Origin: Pontibacter cellulosilyticus
GTDB lineage: Bacteria > Bacteroidota > Bacteroidia > Cytophagales > Hymenobacteraceae
Reading direction: 5' to 3'
Assembly (NCBI RefSeq): GCF_014306105.1
Contig: NZ_JACRVF010000002.1
Location: 394,368-458,367, forward strand
DNA length: 64,000 nt
Positions 28,095 through 36,964 of the stretch are shown here, piece after piece. The first letter of the stretch is position 1; the number at the start of each line of letters is the position of its first letter. The translations under genes were made by a program, and so were the position numbers. The notes below the pieces were generated by a model that was not told where the DNA came from, ran no database searches, and worked only from the letters and a program-made list of their open reading frames with translations.

Positions 28095-28168
28095 TGGTCG
28101 CGAAGGGAGTCGAACCCCTAACCTTCTGATTCGTAGTCAGATGCTCTATCCAGTTGAGCTACGTGACC
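28095..28168 (-). tRNA. tRNA-Arg (anticodon ACG)
   Basis: Cloverleaf on the minus strand, 74 bases including the discriminator. The D-arm is GCTC...GAGC, the anticodon stem TCTGA/TCAGA closes the loop CTACGAA (anticodon ACG, read as ICG), and the T loop is TTCGACT. The acceptor stem GGTCACG/CGCGACC has one mismatch, A5-C68. The discriminator is A. The 3' CCA is not encoded (ACCG follows). It decodes CGU/CGC/CGA. A terminator follows immediately. Confidence 0.93.
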
Positions 28169-28235
28169 GTTTTACCGTTATTATGGTGCAAAGTAACGGC
28201 GTTTTTTGATTATACGCAAGTCCTTTTCTAAAATT

Positions 28236-28958
28236 TTACTCATTTTTTGCGGTAGCGTTGCGTAGGGCTTTTTTCAGAGCACGGTCAAAAACAAAGTATA
28301 AACCACCTATCGAAATGACTATCAGGGAGATCATGAGAATTTGTCCGCCGGCTCCGCTGTCGGGGTTTTGAAGTAATTTTATGATGTCGTTGGCCTGAGT
28401 GCCGATCCAGAAAAAGAAAAGCGTGCGGGGGAGCATGCCCACTATACTTGCCAGAAAAAATTTACGCTTGTTTACTTGCAGAAGCGACAGCACAAAGTTC
28501 ATCAGGGCAAAGGGTAGTACCGGCGAAATACGTGTTAAAAAGATAAGGCTCCAGCTTTGGTTACGCAGCTCCTGCATTAGTATGCGGGCTTTTTCGAAGC
28601 GGTTCAGGAAGCTCATCATCTTGCCATGGTCAATTAGTTGGGCCAGGCCGTAACCTACCAAAGCCGCAATGCCATACGATATTACTATGCCTGCAAAACC
28701 ATTCCAGCCCAGGTAAAAGCCACTGACAAGTGCCACAAAAGTGGTGGGTGTGAGGGCAAAGGCCATCGTTACAGATATTACCGCAAAGTATAGCAGCATC
28801 TGCAGCCATGTTAGCTCACGCAAGAAGTCCTGGTACTGATAAAGTATAAAAGCCAGTGTAGAGCTAACTACTACCGGCACCACCACCAAAAGCAACATCG
28901 ACACAAACGTAGAGGCATTTTCACGAACAAGGTTGCGCAGCAGCGGGATAAATTTCAT
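28236..28958 (-). CDS. TVP38/TMEM64-family membrane protein
   Basis: A 240-residue membrane protein with about six helices. The VTT (SNARE-associated/DedA-like) domain is visible in ALTPTTFVALVSGFYLGWNG near residue 72, ISYGIAALVGYGLA near 92, and LIFLTRISPVLPFALMNF near 140. Such proteins are membrane proteins of unclear transport or lipid-scrambling role. It lies downstream of (and antisense to) no other gene; the tRNA lies behind it. Confidence 0.85.
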   Translation of the reverse strand: MKFIPLLRNLVRENASTFVSMLLLVVVPVVVSSTLAFILYQYQDFLRELTWLQMLLYFAVISVTMAFALTPTTFVALVSGFYLGWNGFAGIVISYGIAALVGYGLAQLIDHGKMMSFLNRFEKARILMQELRNQSWSLIFLTRISPVLPFALMNFVLSLLQVNKRKFFLASIVGMLPRTLFFFWIGTQANDIIKLLQNPDSGAGGQILMISLIVISIGGLYFVFDRALKKALRNATAKNE

Positions 28959-29133
28959 GCAGTAGGCTTTGGTTTATACTTAGCAATAGACGAAATACAA
29001 AGGACAAAAGATTTTTGCGGCTTTAAAAATGCTTTCTGAAATGGCTTGTACCAAGTATAAACTGCAGTGCCCTCTTCTGCCTTTAATTTTATAACTTGCA
29101 GTATACCGCTTATTCTAAAAATATACTTTGACT

Positions 29134-30273
29134 ATGAAATTCGGAACAAAAGCTATACACGCTGGCGTAGAGCCAGACCCAGCCACAGGCGCCATCATGA
29201 CGCCTATCTACCAGACTTCTACTTATGTGCAGCGTTCTCCTGGCGACCATAAAGGCTATGAGTATTCGCGTACCCATAACCCAACCCGCACACAGTTGCA
29301 GAACGCGGTAGCAGCGTTGGAAAATGGCACACATGGCCTTTGCTTCGCCTCTGGTATGGCTGCCATAGATACGATCATCAAATTACTTGCCCCTGGCGAT
29401 GAGGTTATTTCTACTAATGACCTGTACGGTGGCAGCTACCGCATTTTTACCAAGATATTCCAGAACTACGGCATCAAATTCCACTTTACCAACATGGCCG
29501 ACCTAAGCAAGGTAGAGGCGCTGGTAAACGAGAACACGAAAATGATCTGGGTAGAAACACCAACTAACCCGCTTCTGAATATTATTGACATAAAAGGATG
29601 TGCCGGCATTGCCAAAAAGCATAACCTGTTATTGGTTGCCGATAATACTTTTGCCACGCCATACTTGCAAACACCGCTTGATTTAGGTGCCGATATTGTG
29701 ATGCACTCGCTCACAAAGTATATGGGAGGCCACTCTGATGTGGTGATGGGTGCTGTTGTGGTAAATGATGATGGCCTGCGTGACCGCCTTGCTTTTATTC
29801 AGAACTCATGTGGTGGCACTCCAGGACCGCAGGACTGCTTCCTGGTACTGCGTGGCATCAAAACATTGCACCTGCGCATGGAGCGCCACTGTCAGAACGG
29901 GCGTAAAGTGGCTGAGTATCTTAAAAGTCATCCAGAGGTAGAGAAAGTATATTGGCCAGGTTTCGAAGATCATCCTGGTCATCAAGTTGCTAAAGAGCAA
30001 ATGCGTGACTTCGGAGGTATGGTGTCTTTTGTTCTTAAAGGCGATAAAGTGGAAGATGCTACTAATGTGCTGGAAAACCTGAAGTTGTTTGCCTTAGCAG
30101 AGTCGCTGGGAGGTGTAGAGTCGCTGTGCGGCCACCCTGCCACCATGACCCATGCCAGCATTCCAAAAGAAGACCGTATGAAAGCCGGACTTAGCGATTC
30201 GTTGATAAGACTAAGTGTAGGTGTAGAAGATGCCGAAGATCTGATTGCTGATCTAGAAAAAGCGATAGGGTAG
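29134..30273 (+). CDS. metB: Trans-sulfuration PLP enzyme, cystathionine gamma-synthase type
   Basis: A 379-residue Cys/Met-metabolism PLP enzyme. I use the ATG at 29134 (MKFGTKAIHAGVEPDP); an earlier TTG at 29128 adds two residues. The family patterns are TPIYQTSTYVQRSPG near residue 23, ALENGTHGLCFASGMAAID near 64, and the PLP lysine in HSLTKYMGGHSDVVMGAVV near 195. Its closest relatives are cystathionine gamma-synthase/lyase. Which reaction (O-succinyl- or acetylhomoserine plus cysteine, or cystathionine cleavage) cannot be settled by sequence alone. No metA/metX is adjacent. Confidence 0.85.
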   Translation: MKFGTKAIHAGVEPDPATGAIMTPIYQTSTYVQRSPGDHKGYEYSRTHNPTRTQLQNAVAALENGTHGLCFASGMAAIDTIIKLLAPGDEVISTNDLYGGSYRIFTKIFQNYGIKFHFTNMADLSKVEALVNENTKMIWVETPTNPLLNIIDIKGCAGIAKKHNLLLVADNTFATPYLQTPLDLGADIVMHSLTKYMGGHSDVVMGAVVVNDDGLRDRLAFIQNSCGGTPGPQDCFLVLRGIKTLHLRMERHCQNGRKVAEYLKSHPEVEKVYWPGFEDHPGHQVAKEQMRDFGGMVSFVLKGDKVEDATNVLENLKLFALAESLGGVESLCGHPATMTHASIPKEDRMKAGLSDSLIRLSVGVEDAEDLIADLEKAIG

Positions 30274-30418
30274 TTTTTGTTAAAAGACTAAAGGTGCACT
30301 GAAAGAGGCTGCTTGCTGATTTGATTTAGCTGGCGGCTTTTTTACATATAAACTACTCTGTACTTTGTTTGATCGTAGTAAATTGAAATCCATTTTCTAA
30401 ATATCTTGTGTCGAGAAA

Positions 30419-30928
30419 GTGACTGACCACGTTATACTTTTCAGGGAGCGGCAACGGTTTAAGCAGTTCTGGCTGTGGATAATTCTACTTGGCGCAGCAA
30501 CTGTGTTCTGGGCAGGCTTTATTTACCAGGTTATACTTGGAGGGCAGTTTGGCAACAGGCCAGTGTCTGATGTGCAACTGGCAATTCTTCTGGGCTTGAT
30601 GGGAGTGGGGATGCCATGGTTCTTTTACAAGATGAACTTAAGCACTGAGGTGAGGCCCGGAGAGATACAATTGCGCTTCTGGCCTTTTCATGTAAAGCCA
30701 AAAATCATCCCGCTGCACTTGGTCCGTGATTTTGAACAGGTAATTTACAACCCCATAGGAGACTACGGTGGGTGGGGCATACGGTGGGGCTTTAAAGGCA
30801 AAGCTTATAACATGTCCGGCAACGAAGGGGTGAAACTATACTTCTACAACCGAAAGCCTTTGTTAATTGGGTCGCAGGACGCACCAGCACTTTATGAAGC
30901 TATTAAGCTGGCAAAGGAGCTGAGGTGA
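30419..30928 (+). CDS. Small membrane protein of unknown function
   Basis: A 169-residue protein with two membrane helices (about 18-38 and 51-68) followed by a soluble part with PH-like strands (STEVRPGEIQLRFWPFHVKPKIIPL, GWGIRWGFKGKAYNMSG). It resembles DUF6141-type proteins, which I state with caution. The start is a GTG. No partner genes. Confidence 0.5.
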   Translation: MTDHVILFRERQRFKQFWLWIILLGAATVFWAGFIYQVILGGQFGNRPVSDVQLAILLGLMGVGMPWFFYKMNLSTEVRPGEIQLRFWPFHVKPKIIPLHLVRDFEQVIYNPIGDYGGWGIRWGFKGKAYNMSGNEGVKLYFYNRKPLLIGSQDAPALYEAIKLAKELR

Positions 30929-31080
30929 TTGCTAGTTACTCGCTTCCTCTTCCAACTGTCCCTAGTCCTTTCCTGGATCAAATTCGGGATCTTCGACTTA
31001 TCATCTCAAAATCTTGTGCGAGGGCATGTTAGGCAACAGCTTCGGTGCTAATACCTCAGCAAACATTAATAGCAGTAATG

Positions 31081-31107
31081 TCCCCCTTCGAAGGGGGTAG
31101 GGGGATG
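31081..31107. repeat. GC-rich hairpin repeat, copy 1
   Basis: CCCCCTTCGAAGGGGG followed by TAGGGGGATG. A 28-base near-identical copy is at 52531-52558, differing by one G in the run. Confidence 0.75.
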
Positions 31108-31156
31108 ACAATCGTTAGCAGGTAAAAAAGATGTGCATTTTTCTGCAGCGCCGGGT

Positions 31157-31194
31157 CCAACCACTCTTTTATCTCCCCTTAGCTAAAGAGGGCA
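31157..31194. repeat. Degenerate hairpin repeat
   Basis: Resembles the reverse complement of the repeat at 52607-52643 (AACCAC, then CTCCCCTTAGCTAAAGAGGG), with several changes. Weak but placed beside two other repeats. Confidence 0.45.
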
Positions 31195-31215
31195 ATCGAG
31201 CCACAACACTAAGGG

Positions 31216-31258
31216 AAATCCTGTGCATCCTAAAATCCTGTAAATCGTGATTCAGACA
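31216..31258. repeat. ATCCTGT-spaced repeat, copy 1
   Basis: Several ATCCTGT-like units at about 8-10 base spacing, ending in ATTCAGACA. A related copy is at 40770-40806. Confidence 0.6.
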
Positions 31259-31262
31259 AACA

Positions 31263-31300
31263 AAAAAGCCGGTGCCCTTCTCAGAGCACCGGCTTTTTAT
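31263..31300 (-). terminator. Intrinsic terminator of the OmpA lipoprotein gene
   Basis: AAAAAGCCGGTGC (31263-31275) pairs with GCACCGGCTTTTT (31286-31298). A TATACTT overlaps its right end. Confidence 0.85.
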
Positions 31301-31318
31301 ACTTTGTTTAGCTTAAAA

Positions 31319-32029
31319 CTACGCCTGGATACCCAGGATCTTGTAGATCTCAGTGAAGTCTGGAGTCAGGATGATCTCAGTACGACGGTTTTTAGCTTTC
31401 GCCTCAGCAGAACGTCCTGTATCAACTGGCATATAGTAAGAACGGCCAGCTGGCGTGATTCTGTCTGGAGAAAGACCTTTCTCAGTCATCATACGAGTGA
31501 TCTCAGTAGCGCGAAGTACGCTCAGATCCCAGTTGTCAGTCAGGTATTTCATGCCATTAGCAACTGTTACGTCGTCTGTGTGGCCTTCTACCATTACACC
31601 AACCTGCTGGTTTTTCTTAAGAACGTCTACCAGTTGGTTAATGGCCTTCTGGCCACCAGAGTTTACTTTAGTGCTACCAGTTGCGAAAAGAAGCTTGTCA
31701 GACATAGAAACATAAACTTTTCCGTCTTTCACGCTAACGCTAAGGTCGCCTTGGTTGAAGCCCTGTAAAGCAGTATTAACCTCATTTTTAAGGTTGTCTA
31801 ATACTTTCTGCTGCTCATTCATGGCACGCTCCATTTCAGCAAGCTTCTGCTCACGCTCTTTAAGCGAAGCAGCCAGTTGATCAGCTTTAGCCTTAGAATC
31901 AGCAAGCTCGCGCTCCTGAGCCTCTTTGCTAGCTTTCAAATCTTCGTACTTCTTAGAAGAAACACAAGATACCATTAGAGACGAGCACAGCAGCATAGAG
32001 AACGCCGCTTTTAAGAAGTTGAATTTCAT
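31319..32029 (-). CDS. OmpA-family lipoprotein
   Basis: A 236-residue protein. The lipoprotein signal ends in LMVSCVSSKKYED (lipobox cysteine near residue 22). Next is a charged coiled coil (about 30-85). The C-terminal OmpA domain (about 100-235) has VSMSDKLLFATGSTKVNSGG and ATEITRMMTEKGLSPDRITPAGRSYYMPVD, the peptidoglycan-binding fold. It probably tethers the outer membrane to the cell wall. It has no AAGTATA/TATACTT heptamer inside, in contrast to most genes nearby. Confidence 0.9.
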   Translation of the reverse strand: MKFNFLKAAFSMLLCSSLMVSCVSSKKYEDLKASKEAQERELADSKAKADQLAASLKEREQKLAEMERAMNEQQKVLDNLKNEVNTALQGFNQGDLSVSVKDGKVYVSMSDKLLFATGSTKVNSGGQKAINQLVDVLKKNQQVGVMVEGHTDDVTVANGMKYLTDNWDLSVLRATEITRMMTEKGLSPDRITPAGRSYYMPVDTGRSAEAKAKNRRTEIILTPDFTEIYKILGIQA

Positions 32030-32268
32030 GTGCGTTTGTGAATTTGTTGTTTAAAGTTTAATTACTCAGTTATTTTATTAGTTTGCAAATATGGTAAAAG
32101 ATTGTTCTGTAAACTAAAAAAAGTAAAGAAATCCTTAATTATCACTCAAATATTTGCTGCTAAACGCTTATTTCTCTGATATATTGTATTGTTTCTATAT
32201 AAATTCTAATACTGCCTTTTGAATTGTACTTATTTTAAAAAGATGTTAAAACAATGCATTGTAATTTA

Positions 32269-32823
32269 CTAAGGTATAGGTAGTTTAGAGGTGAGTCTGT
32301 TCAGGCGCGGTTGTAGAAACCAAATGCCTATTGGCAGGAATAATACCTGCGCCAGAGGCAAAATGTACGCCTCTAGTGTAATAATCCTTTGCTGTTCTAC
32401 GCTTGCTATGGAGCGTGCTACAAAATAGACCATGTAGAGGTAACAGAATGTGGCAAACAGGTGTATCGGTAGTAAAAGCGCCAGCATTCCTAAGGGCAGC
32501 ATGCCATCGGCTATACTATCGCGCACATACCCTAAAGTATAAATAAGGAGGAGGATGTAGAGCGCAAAGTATAAGGCGGCCAGGTGGAAGTATATTGCGC
32601 TGATTTTTATGCTGGCCGGCAGGCGTCTGTAAAAGTATAAACCCATCCGCCACAGCCAGTATACAGGCACAAGGGTGGGCAATGCATCTAACACAACAGC
32701 AAGCGGAGCAGGCACTGACATGCCTGTAAAAGCAAAAAGCTCAGTTAAGGCATATCGAATAATGAACGGGAAAACGAAGAGCAGCAGAAATGCCAGCCAG
32801 TGCCTAAGGCGCAGTAGAAACAT
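32269..32823 (-). CDS. Membrane protein of unknown function
   Basis: A 184-residue, very hydrophobic protein with about five helices (around 7-25, 38-60, 75-98, 108-130, 145-165). I recognise no family. It stands alone between an AT-rich gap and the asparaginase gene. Confidence 0.6.
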   Translation of the reverse strand: MFLLRLRHWLAFLLLFVFPFIIRYALTELFAFTGMSVPAPLAVVLDALPTLVPVYWLWRMGLYFYRRLPASIKISAIYFHLAALYFALYILLLIYTLGYVRDSIADGMLPLGMLALLLPIHLFATFCYLYMVYFVARSIASVEQQRIITLEAYILPLAQVLFLPIGIWFLQPRLNRLTSKLPIP

Positions 32824-32921
32824 AAGTTCAAGAAAAAGCTATTGCCGCAATTTTACTAAATTGTACCAAACACGCTAAAATTAACGTCCTTAAATAAGAT
32901 TGTAACCTTATAAAGCAGACC

Positions 32922-33952
32922 ATGAAAAAGAGAACATACTTATTGTTTGTGTACCTGTTTGTAAGCCTGGTAAGCTTTGCGCAGACAAAACCAGATTACA
33001 GCAAAATTACCTTGGTTATACATGGCGGTGCGGGCACCATTACCCGCGAAAACATGACGCCTGAAAAAGAAAAAGCCTACCGCGAAAAGCTGAATGAGGC
33101 CCTGCAGGTGGGATACGCTGTTTTAAAGAAAGGCGGCAGCAGCCTGGATGCCGTAGAGGCCACCGTTAAAGTAATGGAAGACTCGCCGTTGTTTAATGCG
33201 GGCAAAGGCGCTGTGTTCACGAACGAGGGTAAAAACGAAATGGACGCCGCCATTATGGACGGTAAAACACTAAAAGCAGGTTCTATTGCCAGTGTAACTA
33301 CCATCAAAACCCAATTACAGCGGCGCGTGCTGTAATGGAGAAGTCGGAGCATGTGATGATGATAGGCGCAGGAGCAGAGAGGTTTGCCAAGATGAAAGAC
33401 ATAGAGCTGGTAGACCCATCATACTTTTACACTGAGACCCGCTTTAAGCAACTGCAGCAGATTAAAGACAAAGAGAAAACGCAGCTTGACCATGATGGCG
33501 GCACCGGCAGCAACGAGAACATTTTTATTGAAGGCAAAAAGTTTGGTACAGTAGGGGCAGTGGCCCTGGATGCTTATGGTAATCTGGCGGCAGCAACTTC
33601 TACGGGCGGCATGACCAACAAACGCTATGGTCGGGTAGGAGACGCACCCATTATTGGTGCAGGCACCTACGCCGATAACAGTAGCTGTGCCGTTTCGGCA
33701 ACTGGCCACGGCGAGTACTTTATTCGTGCTGTGGTAGCCCATGATATAGCTGCCCTAATGAAGTATAAAAACTACACCGTAAAGAAAGCCGCTGACGAAG
33801 TGGTTATGAAAAAGCTGGTTGATTTCGGTGGTGAGGGAGGTGTAATTGCCTTGGATAAAAATGGTAATTATGCCATGCCTTTCAACTCTGCGGGCATGTA
33901 CCGTGGAGTAATCAAAAATGGAAAAGCGGAGGTGTCAATCTACAAAGACTAG
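32922..33952 (+). pseudogene. Isoaspartyl peptidase/L-asparaginase, frameshifted
   Basis: Two adjoining frames encode one Ntn-type isoaspartyl peptidase/asparaginase. Frame 1 (32922-33335, 137 residues) has a signal peptide and GGAGTITRENM, then MEDSPLFNAGKGAVFTNEG. Frame 2 (33335-33952, 205 residues) holds the rest, with the autocatalytic threonine in FGTVGAVALDAYGNLAAA and STGGMTNKRYGRVGDAP. Adding one A to the run of four at 33306-33309 restores the family sequence (IKNPITAARAVMEKSEH) across the gap, so a single-base deletion is the simplest reading. Whether it is a real mutation or a base-call error cannot be settled here. Stop and start overlap as TAATG, which may allow partial translation. 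Confidence 0.8.
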
Positions 33953-33970
33953 TTTAAGCAAACCTTTCAA

Positions 33971-34012
33971 AAGCAAAGAGGCCGGAAGTGTAGTTCTGGC
34001 TTCTTTGCTTTG
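33971..34012. terminator. Terminator between asparaginase and STAS genes
   Basis: Two 17-base arms (33971-33987 and 33994-34010) with two G-T wobble pairs (AGAGGCCGGAA against TTCTGGCTTCT), a 6-base loop, bordered by A/T-rich sequence. Confidence 0.7.
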
Positions 34013-34016
34013 TAGT

Positions 34017-34385
34017 TTATACTTGTTGCTGCGCGTGTATCCAAGACCAGGCCTGCTCTCGTTGTGAGAAATCGAAGTACTTTACCTCGGCTGTGGTAAA
34101 TGGTTTTGCAGCCAGCGTTACCCAATCCAGCCACTTCTGGTCGCCTACAATGGCAACTCTGCTAAAGTCTGATGCATGTGTAAAGTCATACTTGATATCT
34201 TCCCACAATGCCCTGATAGAGAAATCCTCTACAAGCTGAACCTCAGCATACACTCTAATTTTTCCGTGCTGCTTAATCCTTTCATCAAGCAAGGGCAACA
34301 TCACATCATAATCACTCTTATCAACATGCCCAGTTATCCTGAACGCTACCAGATCATCTTTCGCTTCTTCTAATAACTGTATCAT
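34017..34385 (-). CDS. STAS/SpoIIAA-like domain protein
   Basis: A 122-residue single-domain protein of the SpoIIAA-like STAS family. The strand-helix order AFRITGHVDKSDYDVMLPLLDERIKQ, IRVYAEVQLVEDFSIRALWEDIKYD, VAIVGDQKWLDWVTLAAKPF is typical, and the aromatic W in WEDIKYD is common. These often respond to lipid or nucleotide ligands; the role is unknown. Confidence 0.75.
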   Translation of the reverse strand: MIQLLEEAKDDLVAFRITGHVDKSDYDVMLPLLDERIKQHGKIRVYAEVQLVEDFSIRALWEDIKYDFTHASDFSRVAIVGDQKWLDWVTLAAKPFTTAEVKYFDFSQREQAWSWIHAQQQV

Positions 34386-34454
34386 ATGCGTAAGTTTGGT
34401 TAAAATTACAAGCTGTCTGTAGCTGGCCTACTGGTGTAAATGGAGCAAATATAG

Positions 34455-34856
34455 CTACAGGCTTTCTAAACGCTCCAGTTCTTTGGTTAGTATGGCGTTG
34501 GTAGTATGTTCCGTTCCATCTTTAAACCTGATCTTGTACGGTTCGCCGGAAAATCCTGACTTCGATGCCAGTTTCTCTATAAAGTCTCTTGCAGAACCGA
34601 TACTGTTTTTATGCTTTTCCCACTTGGATTGCAGGTGATCTGCTGCCTCCTTGCACGTGTGTTCGCTACCGTTTCGTACAAAAGTGGCGTCTTTCATACC
34701 TCTTACAAACTGTATCAAGCGATGCACCTTCTGCACCTCTGTTAGCTCTACTTTTGTATGTTCTTTAACACTGCCCGCAGGAAGCAAGGTATTACCAGCC
34801 AGCAGGCTGCCAGAGCTTAGCAGTAGTATAAATCCCAACATCACATATCTTAACAT
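34455..34856 (-). CDS. DUF5329-family secreted protein
   Basis: A 133-residue protein with a signal peptide (IILLLSSGSLLAG-type). The family pattern is visible: FVRNGSEHTCKEAADHLQSKWEKH near 60-80, then SARDFIEKLASKSGFSGEPYKIR. Function unknown. It is divergent from the 34992 gene. Confidence 0.75.
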   Translation of the reverse strand: MLRYVMLGFILLLSSGSLLAGNTLLPAGSVKEHTKVELTEVQKVHRLIQFVRGMKDATFVRNGSEHTCKEAADHLQSKWEKHKNSIGSARDFIEKLASKSGFSGEPYKIRFKDGTEHTTNAILTKELERLESL

Positions 34857-34991
34857 ACCTTTACTTTCTTTAAATAATTATTTTATGATTATAGCGTTAT
34901 TATTAGCAATTTTAATGCACTTATGTTCAATCAATAACGTTTTGCTGCCACGGTATTCTAAATGCACCGTTACAAGACATTAACGTAGTTT

Positions 34992-36920
34992 ATGAGGAAA
35001 ATAGTTTTCGCTTTCTTTCTGCTGCTACTTTGCCAGCAGGCTTTTGCCCAACGCAACATCGAAACCCGACTGGGATACAGCTACAACGATGATTTTGCTT
35101 TTACGGATGAATGGCAGTACCTGTCTACTGATATTTACCTGTTTAATGGCAACAAGTTTACCCGTGTGCTGAATGAGCTGGAGAAAGGGGTAAGAAAGCC
35201 TAAAAAGAAGTATGGCAACTCGCTGGAGTACCTCTTTATTACAGCACAGCTAAAGAACATGAAGCTGTTTGGTAACGATGCAATCGTTTACCCGCTTTAC
35301 AACTTCTATATCAACCACGATAAGCGGGAGTATAAAACACAGGTAAGCGATCACCTGGAGGTGGTGCGTATTATCGATAAAATGCCACTGTCATCTACAC
35401 AGAACAGCATTGATGCTGTAATTAACGCAAAGGCGGTTACAAATAACGACGGCGATCAGGTGTTTAGCCTGGTGGCAAACCAATTGGTAAATCTTTCAAA
35501 ACTTACTAACCCATCAAGTGCAGTGCTTTCCTTAGTTGGTGAGTTTGGTAATCTGCTTAATGCCCGCACTGGCAAAAAGGAGTATAAGTTCAGCTCCACG
35601 ATCCGGTTATACGAAGGCCAGGACTTTGACACGCGCCTGCACTCGGTGCGCATTTATGTGTTTGTGCCAAGCGATGTAAAGGGGGTAAGTATAAAATCTG
35701 TTAAGCTGGGGGATTATCTTTCTAAAAACTCGAACAAGCTAGACCGTAAAAGCCTGGAAGAGTTTATTGGCTATAAAGATTACCCGTTCATGGTGGTGGC
35801 CAATTATAAGTCGCTTTACAAAATGGATGTGTTAACTGGCGACGAGGTAACACTGGACCTGATTGAGAAGCGCAAGCAAAAAATTGTAAGCGCCTACGAG
35901 CAAAAGCTAGTAAACGACGAGACTTTTAGGCAGGAGAAATTATATGTAGAGTTTCTGCGCGTGTTTGCCGAGATGAAGCAGAACCTGAACACGTACCGCC
36001 TGAACTACCGCAACAACAGCCCGGAGGTAAATGCAAAAAACCTGTTTGGTATAGTGCAGGAGTACAAGCGCCTTAAAAGCACGTTTGATGCCCGCGAGAA
36101 AGAGTTCTCCAAGAACAGCACCTACATTAACATTTTCAAACCTGAGTATGAATCCATACTGGGTAATGCCGATCTATACTTAGAAGCCGACCACAACCTG
36201 AAAAACGGTAAAATATTGGTTAATACCCTGCGTGAGCTGGAAAACGAGCCCAAAAGCTGGAATACGCCTGAAAAGCGTGAGGCCGCACTTGCAAAACTGT
36301 ACGCAGTGGAGCTGCCAAGGCCGGAGTTTCTTTCAGCATCTGTAGAGGGCGAGGCGATTATAAGGCTAATCAAAAAACTGGAAGACCAGCAGTATAATGA
36401 TGTATTTGCCCAGGATCTGCAGAAATTAAACGAGGCACAGGCCAACGACGAAACGCTGGCGCAGCGCAACACCCTGCTCGATAAAGCAGCGTCGAGCAAG
36501 TGCCAGAGCTGCCGCGAAAAAGTACGCGATGCCGTGACCGATTATAACAAGCGTTACGATAGTTATAAACTAAAGCAGGCACTTAAAAAGAAATCCGAGC
36601 TGAATCAACTGGCTGAGCAAACAGTATTCAAGTATCTGAAAAAGCAACTCTGCATCGACAGTAATTTGCAAACGGCAACTACATCTAGCAATACAACACT
36701 CGAACAGTATGTTAGCCGGATGCAGGAGAAGAACACGGAGTTTGGCAAAAGCATAAACCAATTGGACCAGCTTAATAAGCAGGAGCCGGAAGCTATAAAG
36801 CTTCCAAAAGTGCAGGAGTACAATAATAAGCTGCAGCAACACATAAAGGAGGTAGAGCAGAATTTTGAAATACTGTACGCGTTGGATAAGAGCCTTTGCA
36901 ATTGCAGCGACACAAACTAA
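34992..36920 (+). CDS. Secreted protein of unknown function
   Basis: A 642-residue protein with a signal peptide (FAFFLLLLCQQAFAQ). I recognise no family. Residues 30-300 are mixed strands (RLGYSYNDDFAFTDEWQYLSTDIYLFNG, IRIYVFVPSDVKGVSI-like). Residues 300-640 are helical and very rich in Lys, Glu, Asn and Leu, with a CQSC-x-EKV motif near 510 and a closing CNCSDTN. The helical part may form a coiled coil. The cysteine pairs suggest disulfides or metal. No partner genes give a role. Confidence 0.7.
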   Translation: MRKIVFAFFLLLLCQQAFAQRNIETRLGYSYNDDFAFTDEWQYLSTDIYLFNGNKFTRVLNELEKGVRKPKKKYGNSLEYLFITAQLKNMKLFGNDAIVYPLYNFYINHDKREYKTQVSDHLEVVRIIDKMPLSSTQNSIDAVINAKAVTNNDGDQVFSLVANQLVNLSKLTNPSSAVLSLVGEFGNLLNARTGKKEYKFSSTIRLYEGQDFDTRLHSVRIYVFVPSDVKGVSIKSVKLGDYLSKNSNKLDRKSLEEFIGYKDYPFMVVANYKSLYKMDVLTGDEVTLDLIEKRKQKIVSAYEQKLVNDETFRQEKLYVEFLRVFAEMKQNLNTYRLNYRNNSPEVNAKNLFGIVQEYKRLKSTFDAREKEFSKNSTYINIFKPEYESILGNADLYLEADHNLKNGKILVNTLRELENEPKSWNTPEKREAALAKLYAVELPRPEFLSASVEGEAIIRLIKKLEDQQYNDVFAQDLQKLNEAQANDETLAQRNTLLDKAASSKCQSCREKVRDAVTDYNKRYDSYKLKQALKKKSELNQLAEQTVFKYLKKQLCIDSNLQTATTSSNTTLEQYVSRMQEKNTEFGKSINQLDQLNKQEPEAIKLPKVQEYNNKLQQHIKEVEQNFEILYALDKSLCNCSDTN

Positions 36921-36964
36921 AACAGTTTAAGTAACTCTTCAGGTCGCTGTTCGTTTTCTGAAGT

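Larger units (their letters stand above)
30929..31262. other. Intergenic gap with three repeat remnants
   Basis: About 330 bases with no gene. It contains a copy of the CCCCCTTCGAAGGGGG hairpin repeat, a worn copy of the 52607 hairpin repeat, and an ATCCTGT-type repeat, listed separately. Confidence 0.7.

Noticed and set aside
28959..29133. SAM riboswitch upstream of metB
   Set aside because: No P1-P4 helices or conserved core are seen in the 175-base gap.
31247..31768. 173-codon frame on the plus strand
   Set aside because: It runs across the terminator and is antisense to the OmpA lipoprotein.
33335..33952. Independent second gene
   Set aside because: It lacks the N-terminal half of the family and joins to the previous frame by a one-base change.
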